Below are positions 34,021-44,975 of a DNA stretch of 64,000 nucleotides, in pieces. The DNA is from Lysobacter sp. yr284 (lineage in GTDB: Bacteria > Pseudomonadota > Gammaproteobacteria > Xanthomonadales > Xanthomonadaceae). The translations under genes and the position numbers were made by a program. The notes under the pieces were generated by a model that saw only the letters and a program-made list of their open reading frames with translations, did no database searches and was not told the DNA's origin. The stretch is from contig NZ_FNPT01000017.1 of NCBI RefSeq assembly GCF_900107375.1, forward strand, positions 44,435-108,434, in the 5' to 3' direction. The stretch's first letter is position 1, and each line of letters opens with the position of its first letter.

Positions 34021-37000
34021 TCAGCTGCCCGGCCCGCCGCGCAGGAACCGCGCCATCGATACGCCGCCGTTGTTGCCGTTGCCGGCCGTCGCCGGGGCGA
34101 ATTCGGCGGCGATGTCGACGAAGCCGCGCATCACCGCGATCTCGCGCGGGGTGCGGTTGAGGGCGTCGCGCAGGTCCGGGTTGGCGCCGTGGCGCAGCAG
34201 GCGCTGGACCACCCGCAACAGGCCGTGCAGCGCGGCCAGATGCAGCGGGCCGAAGCCGCGCGGGTCCTGCACGTCGAGCGAGGCTTCGTGGTCGAGCAGC
34301 AATTCCAGGCCGGCGATCAGCACGTCTTCGTCGGCGGCGGTGCCCGGCTCGGCGCGCGCGCCCAGCAGCAACAGCAGCGGGGTGGCGCCGGCGGCGGATT
34401 GGTCGGCGTCGACGCCGGCCAGCAGCAGGGTGTCGAACAGCGCCACCAGGCGGCTGCGCTCGCGCGCGGTGAAGCCGTACATCGCCGCGCAGTGCAGGGC
34501 CATGCGGCCTTGCGCGTCGCGCGCCTGGACGTCGGCGCCGGCGGCGAGCAGGCGCGCGGCCAGGTCGGTCAGGCCGAGCGCGCAGGCCACCATCAGCACG
34601 GTCAGGTCGCCCGGCAGGCGCTGTTCCAGCGAGGCGCCGGCGGCGACCAGGCGGTCGACGATCTCGGCGTGGCGCATGCTCACCGCCGCCGACAGCGGGG
34701 TGGCGCCGGAGTTGGCCGCGCGGCCCGGGTCGGCGCCGCGCGCCAGCAGCAGGTCGACCACGGCGCGGTGGCCGCCGCCGGCCGCGCGCAGCAGCGCGGT
34801 GCAGCCCTGGCTGTCGGGCGCATCGACCGACAGGCCGAGGTCGAGCAGGCGCCGCACCGCGTCGGCGTCGCCGACGATGGCCGCGGCGGGCACGTCGCCG
34901 GCGCGCAGCGGACGCTTGGGCAGCGGCCAGCCGCGCCAGTCCAGCCAGTCGGCGAGGTCGCGCCGGCCGGACGCCAGCGCCACGCCGAGCGGGGTCTGGC
35001 CGTCGGCGGCGAGCAGGTCCGGGGCGGCGCCGTGGGCGACCAGCCGCTTGAGCATGTTCTCGCGGCCCAGCGCCGCGGCCAGGTGCAGCGCGCTCATGCC
35101 GTGGCTGTCGCGGGCGTTGAGGTCGACGCCGGCGGCCAGCAGGCGGTCGAGCAGGCGCGCCCAGCCCAGCCGCACCGCGATCGCCAGCGGCGGGTCGCCG
35201 GCCGGGGTGCGCGCGAAGGCGTCGGCGCCGCGTTCGATCAAGTCCAGCGCGAACTGCTCCAGCCCGCGCGCGGCCTGTTCGCCGGCCGAGCAGGTGGCCA
35301 GGAACCGGCCCAGGCCGCCGCGCCCGGCCGGCGACACGCCGCGGCGCAGCAGCGCGTGCAGCGCCGGCAGCGAGCCGGGCGCACGGTCGAGCAGGGCGAA
35401 CAGCACGGTGTCGCCGGCGGCGTTGCGCACGTTGGCGTCGGCGCCCTGCCCCAGCAGCCAGTCGATGCGCTCGGCGGTCGGCGCCTGGCCGTCCTCTTCG
35501 TGCAGCTGCGCGCCCAGTTCGGCCGGGCTCAGCAGCTTGGCCAGCCCGGTCAGTTCGGCCGAACGGCCCTCGCGCAGGCCGTCGCGCAGCAGCGCGGCGG
35601 GCATGCGGTCGACGATCACCCGCTCGCCGTCCGGCGCGTCCGCGTCGCCCTCGCCGCTGACCGCGGCCGGCAGCGGATAGGCGCGGTCGAGCGCGGCCAC
35701 CAGCGACCAGCGTCCGGCCTCGGCGGCGCGGTCGACCGCGCGCTTGCCGTGACGGTCGCGCAGTTCCGGGTCCAGGCCCAGTTCGAGCAGGCGCAGCACC
35801 AGCGGCGGCGAGGCGGTCTCGGCCTGGCAGGCCAGGACCAGCGCGCTGGCGCCGTCGGCGTCGAGCGCCTTGGCGTGCTCGGCGCCGCCCTGCGGCAGGT
35901 GTTCGAGCAGCTTTTCCAGCACCGCCGGGCGGCCGCCGCGGGCGGCTTCCAGCACCGGCGTGCGCTGCTGGCTGTCGATCGCGGACGCGTCGGCGCCGGC
36001 GGCGAGCAGGGTCGCGACGATGTCCTGGTGGCCGGCGAAGGCCGCGGTGTGCAGGGCGCTGCGGCGCTGGCCGTCGCGCGCGTCGATCCGCGCCTTGTGC
36101 TTGAGCAGCAGCTGCACGCCGGCCGGGTCGTCCTCGTCGCCGCCGGCCGCGGCCAGCAACGCCGGCGCGCCGCCGGCGTGCTCGGTCTTGGCACCGCGTT
36201 CGAGCAGGAACTTGGCCAGCCGCCAGTTGCCGCTGGCGCAGGCCACCCCGAGCGGGCTGAGGCCGTCGTGGTTGAGCGTTTCCAGTTCGGCCTGGGCGTC
36301 GCGCAGCAGCGCGGCCACGCCCGGGTCGGAACTGCGCGCGGCGTGGTGCAGCGGGGTGTTGCCTTCGTGGTCGGCCAGGCGCGGGTCGGCGCCGTTGGCG
36401 AGCAGGGTCATGACCGCGTCGGGGCGGCCGTGCCAGCTGTCGCGGGTCGCCGCCAGCAGCGGGGTCATGCCGGCGTGGGCGATGTTGAGGTCGACGCCGC
36501 GGCCGATCAGCGCGCGCAGCAGGCGCAGGTCGGGCAGCACCGCGGCCAGCACCGGCAGGCTGCGGCGGTCGCGCTCGTCCTCGCCGGGCGGCGCCGCGTT
36601 GACGTCGGCGCCCAGTTCGATCAGTTCCAGCGCGCGCTCGACCTTGCCGGCGCGCGCGGCCAGGTACAGCGCCTGCGCCAGTTCGGCGTCGCCGAGTTCG
36701 TTGGCGTCGCCGTCGAGGCGTTCGTCCTGCCCCTGGGCAGCGTCGAGTTCGGGATCGAACTCAGCGCCGGGCAGGGCGTCGGCCGGGCGGATCGTCTGCA
36801 GCAGCACGTGCAGCGCCGGCGAGGCCAGGGCGAAGGCGACCGCCAGGGTCCAGCGCGCGCCGCCGCCGAGCAGGCCCGGCCAGGCCAGCAGCAGGGCCAG
36901 GGCGACGATGCCGGCGACGATGCCGGCCACGCCCAGACCGCGCCACGCGCCCAGTTCGAGGTCGGGCAGGCGCGCCCATTGCGGCGGCAGCGCGGCGCCG

Positions 37001-37407
37001 TCGCGCTCGCTGCCCTGCCACAGCGGCCACAGCCGCCACAGCCCCAGCAGCAGCAGGCCGGCGACCACGCTCAGGCCGAGCGCGGCCAGCAGCGAGCCGC
37101 TGTGCAGCAGCGAACTCAGCGGCCACGCCGCCAGCGCCGCGGTCGCGGCGGTGGCGCCGCCCCACAACGCGGCCAGGTTCAGCAGTTCGGGTTTCCAGTC
37201 GGGCGCCGGCGCCGCGGCGTCGCCGCGCCGGCGCCACAGCCGCGCCGCCAGCGCGAACGCCGGCTGCGCCAGGGCGCCGCCGAGCAGCGCCACGACCGCC
37301 CCCGCCGGCGTGCCGCCGAAGCCGGTCGCCAGCGCCAGCGCCAGGCCGGCGGCCAAGGCGATGGCGAAGCCCTTCGACAGGGCGCGCGAGGTGGGAGCGT
37401 CAGGCAT
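34021..37407 (-). CDS. Large membrane-anchored ankyrin-repeat protein
   Basis: 1128 residues. The first ~220 residues hold about six hydrophobic helices in pairs ([58 protein letters not shown]) then an acidic linker; residues ~235-1110 are a long array of ankyrin repeats (recurring G-TPLHxAA / LL..GAD, for example [20 protein letters not shown]), probably around 20 or more. Repeats face either the cytosol or periplasm; no catalytic domain or secretion signal is seen. The start overlaps the YcgL gene stop by 8 bases, indicating coupled translation. Probably a scaffold at the inner membrane; role unknown. Confidence 0.9.
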   Translation of the reverse strand: MPDAPTSRALSKGFAIALAAGLALALATGFGGTPAGAVVALLGGALAQPAFALAARLWRRRGDAAAPAPDWKPELLNLAALWGGATAATAALAAWPLSSLLHSGSLLAALGLSVVAGLLLLGLWRLWPLWQGSERDGAALPPQWARLPDLELGAWRGLGVAGIVAGIVALALLLAWPGLLGGGARWTLAVAFALASPALHVLLQTIRPADALPGAEFDPELDAAQGQDERLDGDANELGDAELAQALYLAARAGKVERALELIELGADVNAAPPGEDERDRRSLPVLAAVLPDLRLLRALIGRGVDLNIAHAGMTPLLAATRDSWHGRPDAVMTLLANGADPRLADHEGNTPLHHAARSSDPGVAALLRDAQAELETLNHDGLSPLGVACASGNWRLAKFLLERGAKTEHAGGAPALLAAAGGDEDDPAGVQLLLKHKARIDARDGQRRSALHTAAFAGHQDIVATLLAAGADASAIDSQQRTPVLEAARGGRPAVLEKLLEHLPQGGAEHAKALDADGASALVLACQAETASPPLVLRLLELGLDPELRDRHGKRAVDRAAEAGRWSLVAALDRAYPLPAAVSGEGDADAPDGERVIVDRMPAALLRDGLREGRSAELTGLAKLLSPAELGAQLHEEDGQAPTAERIDWLLGQGADANVRNAAGDTVLFALLDRAPGSLPALHALLRRGVSPAGRGGLGRFLATCSAGEQAARGLEQFALDLIERGADAFARTPAGDPPLAIAVRLGWARLLDRLLAAGVDLNARDSHGMSALHLAAALGRENMLKRLVAHGAAPDLLAADGQTPLGVALASGRRDLADWLDWRGWPLPKRPLRAGDVPAAAIVGDADAVRRLLDLGLSVDAPDSQGCTALLRAAGGGHRAVVDLLLARGADPGRAANSGATPLSAAVSMRHAEIVDRLVAAGASLEQRLPGDLTVLMVACALGLTDLAARLLAAGADVQARDAQGRMALHCAAMYGFTARERSRLVALFDTLLLAGVDADQSAAGATPLLLLLGARAEPGTAADEDVLIAGLELLLDHEASLDVQDPRGFGPLHLAALHGLLRVVQRLLRHGANPDLRDALNRTPREIAVMRGFVDIAAEFAPATAGNGNNGGVSMARFLRGGPGS

Positions 37408-37669
37408 CGGGTTGCGCGGCCTCCGCAGCGGGGACGCCGGGCACCGGCGGGAACTGCAGGTGGAAACCGCGCGAATCCAGGTTCTCGCGCACCGTGGCCG
37501 CGTCGGCGCGGGCCAGTTTGCGCTCGGCCGAGAGCTCGACTTCGAGCACGAACTGCAGCGCGCCCAACTGCTGGCGAACGGGGTCGGGCAGGCGCGCGAA
37601 ATCGTCGCGCGCGCTCAGGAATACGTAGGTGTCTGCCTTGCGCAGACTTTTGTACACGTAGGCTTGCAT
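37400..37669 (-). CDS. YcgL domain protein
   Basis: 89 residues, matching the small YcgL (UPF0745) family: [20 protein letters not shown] and [20 protein letters not shown] are the conserved parts. Biochemical role unknown. Normal length for the family. It overlaps the ankyrin gene by 8 bases downstream, and lies 196 bases after cydB on the same strand, so a cydAB-ycgL-ankyrin transcript is possible but not shown. Confidence 0.85.
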   Translation of the reverse strand: MQAYVYKSLRKADTYVFLSARDDFARLPDPVRQQLGALQFVLEVELSAERKLARADAATVRENLDSRGFHLQFPPVPGVPAAEAAQPDA

Positions 37670-37865
37670 GGGGCGGGCGATACAGCCGGGGGAGACTGCT
37701 TTTTATGCATCGAAGATGCGACGCACAGCATACCCGCCCGTTCGGGCCGCGCGTACTTCCGCGTTCAGCGCGGGGCGCGCCCCCGGGTGGTAGGCCGGGC
37801 AGGACCGCGATCCGCTCCGCCCGGCGCCGTTTCGGCGGCCCCGGGCGAGCGCCCGGCCGCCGCCG

Positions 37866-38870
37866 TCAGTGGTAGCCGGCGTCGGCCGCGACCTTGCCGC
37901 GGAACACCCGGTAGGACCAGTAGGTGTAGCCCAGGATCGCCGGCAGCAGGATCACCATGCCGCCGAGCACGAACATCTGCGAGGACGGCGCGGCCGCCGC
38001 GTCCCACAGGCTCAGCCCCGGCACGATGTTGGGCCAGATCCCCAGCACCAGGCCGACGAAGCCGAGCACGAAGAACCCCAGCGAGTACACGAACGGGTCG
38101 CCGTCGCGGCCCTCGCGCCGCACCGCGCGCCACAGCGCCCAGGCGTTGGCGATCACCAGCAGCGGCACCGGGAACAGCCAGTAGAAATTCCCGCCCTCGA
38201 ACCAGCGCGCCATGATCCGCGAGTCCAGGAACGGCAGCCAGGCGCTGACCAGGCCGATGAACACCGCCACCACCAGCGCCAGCGGCCGCGCCAGGGTGCG
38301 GGCGATGTACTGCAGCCGGCCCTCGGTCTTGAGCACCAGCCAGGTCGAGCCGAGCAGGGCGTAGCCGAACACCACCGCCGCGCCGGTCAGCATCGAGAAC
38401 GGGCTGAACCAGTCGAACATGCCGCCGACGTACTTGCCTTCCTGCATCGGCATGCCCTCGACGATGGCGCCCAGGATCACCCCCTGGGCGAAGGCGCAGA
38501 ACAGCGAGCCCAGCGAGAACGCCGCGCCCCAGGCGGCCTTGGCGCGCCGCGCCTTGAACCGGAACTCGAACGCCACCCCGCGGAACACCAGCGCGATCAG
38601 CATCAGCAGCACCGGCAGGTACAGCGCCGACAGCACCAGCGAATAGGCCTTCGGGAACGCGGTCAGCAGGCCGACGCCGCCGAGCACCAGCCAGGTTTCG
38701 TTGCCGTCCCAGATCGGCGCGGCGGTGTTCATCATGTGGTCGAGCTGGTCCTCGTCCTCGGCGAACGGCGCCAGGATGCCCAGGCCGAGCACGAAGCCGT
38801 CCAGCAGCACGTACATCAACACGCCGAAGCCGATCACGCCGAACCAGATCACCGGCAGCCAATAGTCCAT
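37866..38870 (-). CDS. cydB: Cytochrome bd-type (cyanide-insensitive) ubiquinol oxidase subunit II
   Basis: 334-residue membrane subunit II, with eight to nine helices; MDYWLPVIWFGVIGFGVLMY start, WDGNETWLVLGGVGLLTAFP, and GYTYWSYRVFRGK end. The length and sequence are those of the CioB/CydB type. Together with cydA it makes a terminal oxidase that reduces O2 without pumping protons and tolerates cyanide, useful at low oxygen. ATG 38870 is 57 bases after the cydA stop. Confidence 0.95.
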   Translation of the reverse strand: MDYWLPVIWFGVIGFGVLMYVLLDGFVLGLGILAPFAEDEDQLDHMMNTAAPIWDGNETWLVLGGVGLLTAFPKAYSLVLSALYLPVLLMLIALVFRGVAFEFRFKARRAKAAWGAAFSLGSLFCAFAQGVILGAIVEGMPMQEGKYVGGMFDWFSPFSMLTGAAVVFGYALLGSTWLVLKTEGRLQYIARTLARPLALVVAVFIGLVSAWLPFLDSRIMARWFEGGNFYWLFPVPLLVIANAWALWRAVRREGRDGDPFVYSLGFFVLGFVGLVLGIWPNIVPGLSLWDAAAAPSSQMFVLGGMVILLPAILGYTYWSYRVFRGKVAADAGYH

Positions 38871-38927
38871 CGTCGATCTCCGTCTCTCTCGTCGGCGGCG
38901 CTCAGGCGCCGGCCTCGCCGCCGGCGG

Positions 38928-40370
38928 TCATGCGCCGGCCTCGGTGGATTCGTCCGGCACCGACAACGGCCGCGCCGGGGTCTTGTCGCCGTGCATGCGC
39001 TGCGGCGGCGGCTCGTGCGGATGCGGCCCCTTGCGGATCAGCTTGACCAGGTAGCGGAAACCCGCGCCGAACACGGTCAGGTAGACCACCGCGAACGCAA
39101 TCAGCGAGGTCATCACGCTGGCCGCCTCGATCGGACTGACCGCGTCGGCGGTGCGCAGCAGGCCGTAGATCACGTACGGCTGGCGGCCGATCTCGACCAC
39201 GTACCAGCCGGCCAGGATCGCGGCGAAGCCGCTCATGATCATCAACCGCCAGCCCCACAACACCGCGCGCGATTCGTACAGGCGCCGGCGCCACAGCAGC
39301 CACAGCGAACACGCCACCAGCGCCAGCATCGCCATGCCCAGGCCGACCATGACCCGGAACGCGTAGAACACCGGCTTCACCGGCGGCCGCTCGCTGGCCG
39401 GCACCGACTTGAGCGGCTGGATGTCGCCGTCCAGGGTGTGGGTGAGGATCAGGCTGCCGAGCTTGGGCACGGCGATTTCCAGGTCGTTGCGCTCGGCCTT
39501 CTCGTTGGGCACCGCGAACAGGATCAGCGGCACGCCCTCGCCGGGCGGGTTGGATTGCCAGTGCGCCTCCATCGCCGCGACCTTGATCGGCTGGTGCTCG
39601 CGCACGTTGAGCCCGTGCAGGTCGCCGACGAACACCTGGGTCGGCACGGTGATCGCGGCGAACACCACCGCCGCCTTGAGCATGCGCTTGCCGGCTTCGA
39701 CGTGGATGCCGCGCAGCAGGTACGACGCGCCGGCGCCGCCGATCACGAAGCAGGTGGTGATGAACGCGGCCAGCACCATGTGCGCGAGCCGGTACGGGAA
39801 CGAAGGGTTGAACACGATCGCCCACCAGTCGTCGGGCACGAACACGCCGTCGACGATGCGGTGGCCGGTCGGCGTCTGCATCCAGCTGTTGGCCGAGATG
39901 ATCCAGAAGGTCGAGATCAGCGTGCCCAGCGCGACCATGCACGTGGCCAGGAAATGCATGCGCTCGCTGACCCGGCCCCAGCCGAACAGCATCACCCCGA
40001 GGAAGGTCGCCTCCAGGAAGAACGCGGTCAGCACCTCGTACGACAGCAGCGGCCCGAGGATGCTGCCGGCCTGCTCGCTGAGCACCGCCCAGTTGGTGCC
40101 GAACTGGAAGCTCATGACGATGCCGGAGACCACGCCCATGCCGAAGGACACGGCGAAGACCTTGGTCCAAAAGAAGAACAGGTCGCGCCACAGGGTGTCG
40201 CGGGTGCGCAGCCAGCGCCATTCGACGAAGGCCAGCCAACTGGCCAGGCCGATGGTGAAGGCCGGGAACAGGATGTGGAAAGAGATGACGAAGCCGAACT
40301 GGATCCGCGACAGCAGCAGGGCGTCCACGCGTGTGTGCCTCCACGGCGCGGTGTGCGCCGTCGGGTTCAT
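38928..40370 (-). CDS. cydA: Cytochrome bd-type ubiquinol oxidase subunit I
   Basis: 480-residue catalytic subunit carrying haems b558, b595 and d. Helix-1 haem His in SRIQFGFVISFHILFPAFTI, GVVSGIVMSFQFGTNW, FLEATFLGVMLFGWGR, and the quinol/haem motif GRQPYVIYGLLRT (Tyr instead of Trp, as in CioA-type). The Q-loop region is short, indicating the cyanide-insensitive (CIO) subfamily. The ATG at 40370 (MNPTAHTAPWRHTRVDALLL) is chosen because a more upstream Met gives an implausible Arg-rich start. In operon with cydB. Confidence 0.95.
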   Translation of the reverse strand: MNPTAHTAPWRHTRVDALLLSRIQFGFVISFHILFPAFTIGLASWLAFVEWRWLRTRDTLWRDLFFFWTKVFAVSFGMGVVSGIVMSFQFGTNWAVLSEQAGSILGPLLSYEVLTAFFLEATFLGVMLFGWGRVSERMHFLATCMVALGTLISTFWIISANSWMQTPTGHRIVDGVFVPDDWWAIVFNPSFPYRLAHMVLAAFITTCFVIGGAGASYLLRGIHVEAGKRMLKAAVVFAAITVPTQVFVGDLHGLNVREHQPIKVAAMEAHWQSNPPGEGVPLILFAVPNEKAERNDLEIAVPKLGSLILTHTLDGDIQPLKSVPASERPPVKPVFYAFRVMVGLGMAMLALVACSLWLLWRRRLYESRAVLWGWRLMIMSGFAAILAGWYVVEIGRQPYVIYGLLRTADAVSPIEAASVMTSLIAFAVVYLTVFGAGFRYLVKLIRKGPHPHEPPPQRMHGDKTPARPLSVPDESTEAGA

Positions 40371-41065
40371 TTTGCGTCGCAGCATCGGCCGCGCACGCCG
40401 GGGTCGTGGGAGCACTTAAACCGCAAAGGCGGTGAGTGCGGCGTGGTCGGGGCGCGAAACTGCGACATTCGGCGACTGGCGCGGGCGCGGCGCCGCGGCC
40501 GGCCGGGCGCTTGGCGCGGTGGCTGCGGTGGCGCGCACGGGATGGGGCCGTCGCCGGTGCGCGGTGCGCGCGCGGGCGCTGCGACAAACGGCGGCATCGG
40601 CGCCTGGCGCGCGATCGTGCGGATCGGCGCGGCCGGGCGCGCGGCTGCGCGAACGTTCGTCTGCACGGGCCCGATCCGGGACGAGAGACGGTCGCAGCGT
40701 CCCCTGTGGGAGCGCCTTCAGGCCCGACGCTTCCCGATCCGGGTTTCGAATCCGGCGGAACGAAGGGCATCGGGCCTGAAGGCCCTGCCACAACACCCGC
40801 CCGGCCCGGACCGGCATCGTCGGCCCGACACCGCCGCGTGCAGCGACACGGCCGGCGCGGCCTCGGCCCGCCGGCGTGCGCCCACGCCGGCCGGCACCGC
40901 CGCGAAACCGCCGATCCCGCAAACCCGACGCCGGCGCATCGTCCGGCGTCCCCGCCCGTGGCCGCGAATCGGCCCGAATCCGCACCGCCGCCATGACCAA
41001 CGACCGGCCCGCCGCGCCGCCCCCGGCTGCTACCCTGCCCCGTCTTTATCCCCAGAGCCCGCTCG
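40371..41065. other. Intergenic region between cydA and divergent peptidase gene
   Basis: 695 bases. Holds the promoter regions of both genes and a family B repeat pair at 40705-40794. No gene-like reading frame; the open frames have Arg/Ala-rich low-complexity translations. Confidence 0.6.
40705..40794. repeat. Palindromic repeat pair, family B
   Basis: GTGGGAGCGCCTTCAGGCCC then GACGCT (40706-40731) and the imperfect reverse complement 40767-40794 (GCATCGGGCCTGAAGGCCCT then GCCACAAC). Sits in the cydA/peptidase divergent gap, unlike most copies, which lie at convergent ends. Confidence 0.8.
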
Positions 41066-43441
41066 ATGCGCCTCGCCTACGCCCGACTCGCCGCCCTGCC
41101 GCTGGCCCTGCTCGCCAGCGCCGCCTTCGCCCAAACCGCCGCGCCGCTGACCCTGGCCGACACCATGGCCGACCCGGACTGGATCGGTCCGCCGGTCGAA
41201 CGCGCCTGGTGGGCCTGGGACGGCCAACGCGTGCAGTACCAGCTCAAGCGCGACGGCGCGATCATCCGCGACACCTGGCAGGCCGGCGCCGCCGGCGGCG
41301 CGCCGCAGCGCGTGGACGGCGCGGCGCGCAACGAGCTCGACGCGGTCAACCCGGTGTTCGATGCGCAGCGCACGCGCATGGCCTTCATCCGCAACGGCGA
41401 CGTGTTCGTGCGCGACCTGCGCTCCGGCGCGCTGACCCAGGTCACCCGCAGCAACGAGACCGAGGCGCGCCCGCAGTTCTCGCGCGACGGCAACCTGGTG
41501 TTCCGCGCCGACAACCAGTGGTTCCAGTGGCGCGCGGGCCAGGGCGTGAGCCAGGCCGCGCAGGTGCTGGCGCAGAACGACCCGGCCAAGGCGCCCAAGG
41601 CCGACGCGCTGCGCGACTACCAGCTGTCCACCATCGACACCCTGCGCAACGACCGCGCCCAGCGCGACGCCTCGCGCGAGCAGGACGAGGCCTGGCGCAA
41701 GAGCGACCCCAGCCGCGCGCCGCGCGCGGTCTACCTCGGCAGCGACGTCGAGATCGTCGACACCGCGCTCTCGCCCGACGGCCGCTACCTGCTCGCGGTC
41801 ACCCAGGACAAGAAGGGCGAGGCCGGCGCCAGCGGCAAGATGCCCAAGTACGTGACCGAATCGGGTTACGAGGAATTCGAGGAAGTGCGCACCCGCGTCG
41901 GCCGCAACGAGCCGCTGGCGCAGAAGCTGTGGCTGGTCGACGTGGCCGCGGGCAAGGCCAGCGAACTCAAGTTCGACAAGCTGCCGGGCATCGGCGAAGA
42001 CCCGCTCGCGGCGATGCGCAAGGCGGCAAAGAAAGACCCGCTCAAGGGCGACCGCCCGGTGCGCATCGAGACCGACGGCGACGGCCGCAACGCCGCGGTG
42101 CGCTGGAGCGACGACGGCCGCCACGCCGGCGTGCTGATCCGCGCCACCGACAACAAGGACCGCTGGATCGCCTCGGTCGACCTCGCCCGCGCCGCGCTGG
42201 AAACCCGCCACCGCCTCAACGACAAGGCCTGGATCGGCTGGGACTACAACGACTTCGGCTGGCTGCCCGACGGCGGCCTGTGGCTGCTGTCGGAACAAAG
42301 CGGCTACTCGCACCTGTACGTCAGCGACGGCGGCGCGGCCAAGCCGATCACCTCGGGCAAGTGGGAGGTCTCCGACCCGCAGCTCGGCGCCGACGGCAAG
42401 ACCTTCTTCTTCCTGTGCAACCGCAAGTGGCCGGGCGACTACGAAGTCTGCGCGGTCGACCGCAACGGCGGCGCGGTGCGCGAAGTCACCGCGCTCGACG
42501 GCGTGGAGAGCTTCGCGCTCTCGCCCGACGGCCGCAAAGTGCTGGCGCGCTACTCCGAAAGCTACCTGCCGCCGCAGCTGGCGGTGGTCGACGTCAGCGG
42601 AGAGAACACCGTCAAGCTCACCGACACCCGCAAGGACGGCTTCAAGCAGCGCGAGTGGATCCAGCCCGAATACGTGCAGGTTCCGTCCAAGCACGGCGCC
42701 GGCACGGTCTGGGGCAAGTTCTACGGGCCGAAGAACTACGAGCCCGGCAAGAAGTACCCGATCGTGATGTTCGTGCACGGCGCCGGCTTCCTGCAGAACG
42801 TCAGCGAGCGCTACCCGAACTACTTCCGCGAACAGATGTTCCACAACCTGCTGGTGCAGCAGGGCTACGTCGTGCTCGATCTCGACTACCGCGCCTCCCA
42901 AGGCTACGGCCGCGACTGGCGCACCGCGATCTACCGGCAGATGGGCCACCCGGAACTCGAGGACTACCTGGACGGCCTGGACTGGCTGGTCGCCAACAAG
43001 CAGGGCGACGGCGACCGCGCCGGCATCTACGGCGGCTCCTACGGCGGCTTCATGACCTTCATGGCGCTGTACCGCGCGCCGGGCAAGTTCAAGGCCGGCG
43101 CCGCGCTGCGCCCGGTTTCGGACTGGTCGCAGTACAACCACGAATACACGTCCAACATCCTCAACACCCCCGAGCTCGATCCGGAGGCCTACAAGAAGTC
43201 CTCGCCGATCGAATTCGCCGCCGGCCTGCAGGACAACCTGCTGATCGCCCACGGCATGATCGACGACAACGTGTTCTTCAAGGACTCGGTGATGATGACC
43301 CAGAAGCTCATCGAGCTGCGCAAGGACAAGTGGGAGATCGCCCCGTACCCGCTGGAGCGCCACGGCTTCGTCCATGCCGACGCGTGGTACGACGAGTACC
43401 GGCGCATCTACGAGCTGTTCGAGCGCACCTTGAAGAAGTGA
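41066..43441 (+). CDS. Secreted S9 (prolyl oligopeptidase/DPP IV-like) peptidase
   Basis: 791 residues with a signal peptide (MRLAYARLAALPLALLASAA, cut at AFA). N-terminal beta-propeller (~30-560) then an alpha/beta hydrolase (~570-791) with Ser658 in GIYGGSYGGFMT, the Asp in HGMIDDNVFF and the His in ERHGFVHADAW. The family cleaves after Pro or Ala from peptide ends in the periplasm or outside, producing small peptides. ATG 41066 begins a clear signal peptide. A second S9 peptidase lies at 58900. Typical of proteolytic Lysobacter. Confidence 0.93.
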   Translation: MRLAYARLAALPLALLASAAFAQTAAPLTLADTMADPDWIGPPVERAWWAWDGQRVQYQLKRDGAIIRDTWQAGAAGGAPQRVDGAARNELDAVNPVFDAQRTRMAFIRNGDVFVRDLRSGALTQVTRSNETEARPQFSRDGNLVFRADNQWFQWRAGQGVSQAAQVLAQNDPAKAPKADALRDYQLSTIDTLRNDRAQRDASREQDEAWRKSDPSRAPRAVYLGSDVEIVDTALSPDGRYLLAVTQDKKGEAGASGKMPKYVTESGYEEFEEVRTRVGRNEPLAQKLWLVDVAAGKASELKFDKLPGIGEDPLAAMRKAAKKDPLKGDRPVRIETDGDGRNAAVRWSDDGRHAGVLIRATDNKDRWIASVDLARAALETRHRLNDKAWIGWDYNDFGWLPDGGLWLLSEQSGYSHLYVSDGGAAKPITSGKWEVSDPQLGADGKTFFFLCNRKWPGDYEVCAVDRNGGAVREVTALDGVESFALSPDGRKVLARYSESYLPPQLAVVDVSGENTVKLTDTRKDGFKQREWIQPEYVQVPSKHGAGTVWGKFYGPKNYEPGKKYPIVMFVHGAGFLQNVSERYPNYFREQMFHNLLVQQGYVVLDLDYRASQGYGRDWRTAIYRQMGHPELEDYLDGLDWLVANKQGDGDRAGIYGGSYGGFMTFMALYRAPGKFKAGAALRPVSDWSQYNHEYTSNILNTPELDPEAYKKSSPIEFAAGLQDNLLIAHGMIDDNVFFKDSVMMTQKLIELRKDKWEIAPYPLERHGFVHADAWYDEYRRIYELFERTLKK

Positions 43442-43750
43442 TCCACACCCTCGGCGGGGGCTCCCGGAGCCCCCGCCGACGCAATCGAAGCCACGGCCGC
43501 CTCCTGTAGGAGCGGCGCAAGCCCCGACCGCGACACACGGCTTGCGGCGCAAGCACGAAGCCCCGCAGTCGCAGCTCGCGCAGCTCCTACAGCCAGAATC
43601 GAAGCTACGGCCGCCCCCTGTAGGAGCGGCGCAAGCCGCGACCGCGACACCGCGCCTACCGCGCAAGCCCGCCTCTCGCACCGCGACCGCCACCGGCACG
43701 CTTGACCCAGGTCAAGCCGGCCCGCGCCGCGCATCGCTAGAATGCGCGCC
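43442..43750. other. Spacer before hemF with family A repeats
   Basis: 309 bases filled mostly by three family A copies, two in the same direction and one inverted, between peptidase and hemF in the same orientation. No gene. Confidence 0.6.
43505..43650. repeat. Three family A repeats
   Basis: Copies at 43505-43536 and 43619-43650 (TGTAGGAGCGGCGCAAGCCG core) with an inverted copy near 43567-43592; able to form alternative hairpins. Confidence 0.8.
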
Positions 43751-44662
43751 ATGAACGACTTCGACCGCGTCCGCGACTACCTCTCCGGCCTGCAGGACCG
43801 CATCTGCGCCGCCATCGAAACCGCCGACGGCGGCGCCCGCTTCATCGAGGACCAATGGCAGCGCGCCGAAGGCGGCGGCGGCCGCACCCGCATCCTGCGC
43901 GGCGGCAACGTGTTCGAGCAGGCCGGCGTCGGCTTCTCCGACGTGTCCGGCACCCAGCTGCCGCCATCGGCGAGCGCGGCGCGGCCGGAGCTGGCGGGCG
44001 CGTCCTGGCGCGCGGTCGGGGTGTCGCTGGTGTTCCACCCGCACAACCCCTACCTGCCGACCACCCACGCCAACGTGCGCCACTTCCGCGCCATGCGCGA
44101 CGGCCAGACCGTGGCCTGGTGGTTCGGCGGCGGCTTCGACCTGACCCCGTTCTATCCCTTCCTCGAGGACGTGCGCCACTGGCACCGCACCGCGCGCGCG
44201 CTGTGCGAGCCGTATGGCGGCGAAGAGCGCTACCAGGCGCACAAGCGCTGGTGCGACGAATATTTCTTCCTCAAGCACCGCAACGAGACCCGCGGTGTCG
44301 GCGGCCTGTTCTTCGACGACCTGCACGGCGACTTCGAACGCGACTTCGGCTACCTGCGCGCGGTCGGCGACGGTTTCCTCGACGCCTACCTGCCGCTGGT
44401 GGAGCGCCGCCGCGACACGCCCTACGGCGAACGCGAGCGCCAGTTCCAGCTGTACCGGCGCGGCCGCTACGTCGAGTTCAACCTGGTGTTCGACCGCGGC
44501 ACCCTGTTCGGCCTGCAGTCCGGCGGGCGCACCGAGTCGATCCTGATGAGCCTGCCGCCGCTGGTGCGCTGGGAGTACGGCTTCCAGCCCGAGGCCGACA
44601 GCGACGAGGCGCAACTGGCGCAGTTCCTGGCGCCGCGCGACTGGCTGGGCGAGGCCGGGTGA
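43751..44662 (+). CDS. hemF: Oxygen-dependent coproporphyrinogen III oxidase
   Basis: 303-residue aerobic enzyme that oxidatively decarboxylates two propionates of coproporphyrinogen III in haem synthesis. Signature motifs: [31 protein letters not shown] and [37 protein letters not shown] near the C-terminus. ATG 43751 ([15 protein letters not shown]) is preferred; the earlier ATG 43742 adds only 3 residues. The enzyme needs oxygen, and the linked cydAB oxidase needs haem, though the genes are not one operon. Confidence 0.97.
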   Translation: MNDFDRVRDYLSGLQDRICAAIETADGGARFIEDQWQRAEGGGGRTRILRGGNVFEQAGVGFSDVSGTQLPPSASAARPELAGASWRAVGVSLVFHPHNPYLPTTHANVRHFRAMRDGQTVAWWFGGGFDLTPFYPFLEDVRHWHRTARALCEPYGGEERYQAHKRWCDEYFFLKHRNETRGVGGLFFDDLHGDFERDFGYLRAVGDGFLDAYLPLVERRRDTPYGERERQFQLYRRGRYVEFNLVFDRGTLFGLQSGGRTESILMSLPPLVRWEYGFQPEADSDEAQLAQFLAPRDWLGEAG

Positions 44663-44685
44663 GGCGCAGCGCAGCGGCGGCTTCC

Positions 44686-44772
44686 TGTAGGAGCGGCGCG
44701 AGCCGCGACCGCGGGCCAGCCGGTTGCGCCGTAAGCGCGATGTCGCGGTCGCGGCTCGCGCGGCACCGACAG
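44686..44772. repeat. Palindromic repeat pair, family A
   Basis: TGTAGGAGCGGCGCGAGCCG core at 44686 on and its inverted partner up to 44772. Immediately 3' of hemF, before the convergent polA side. Confidence 0.8.
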
Positions 44773-44937
44773 GGGCTCCTGGCGATTTCGCACGCGGATC
44801 CGTCATTTCTAAATTTTTCTAAATCAACGCGCGAAACCCATCGCATTTGCCGCGTGAGCGCTTTCGTTTAATCGCGTTGTTATCTGCGACTGCGAATATG
44901 CTTGGGCGGCTGCGATGGAATCGCCGCCGGGCAAAAC

Positions 44938-44968
44938 AAAAGCCGCTGCGCGGACGCAGCGGCTTTGG
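44938..44968 (-). terminator. Second minus-strand terminator-like hairpin
   Basis: AGCCGCTGCG (44941-44950) pairs with 44955-44964, loop CGGA; on the minus strand it is followed by TTTTGTTTTG. Lies just beyond the terminator of the candidate sRNA. Confidence 0.65.
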
Positions 44969-44975
44969 GCCGGAA

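Noticed and set aside
33730..37875. 1381-residue plus-strand frame opposite the ankyrin gene.
   Set aside because: Arg/Gln/Ala-rich reverse translation of the ankyrin repeats; repeated codons cause long open frames on the other strand.
38901..38933. Possible CydX/CioZ small subunit after cydA (nine-codon frame, MTAGGEAGA).
   Set aside because: Lacks a membrane helix and is far too short; the cydA stop overlap is coincidental.
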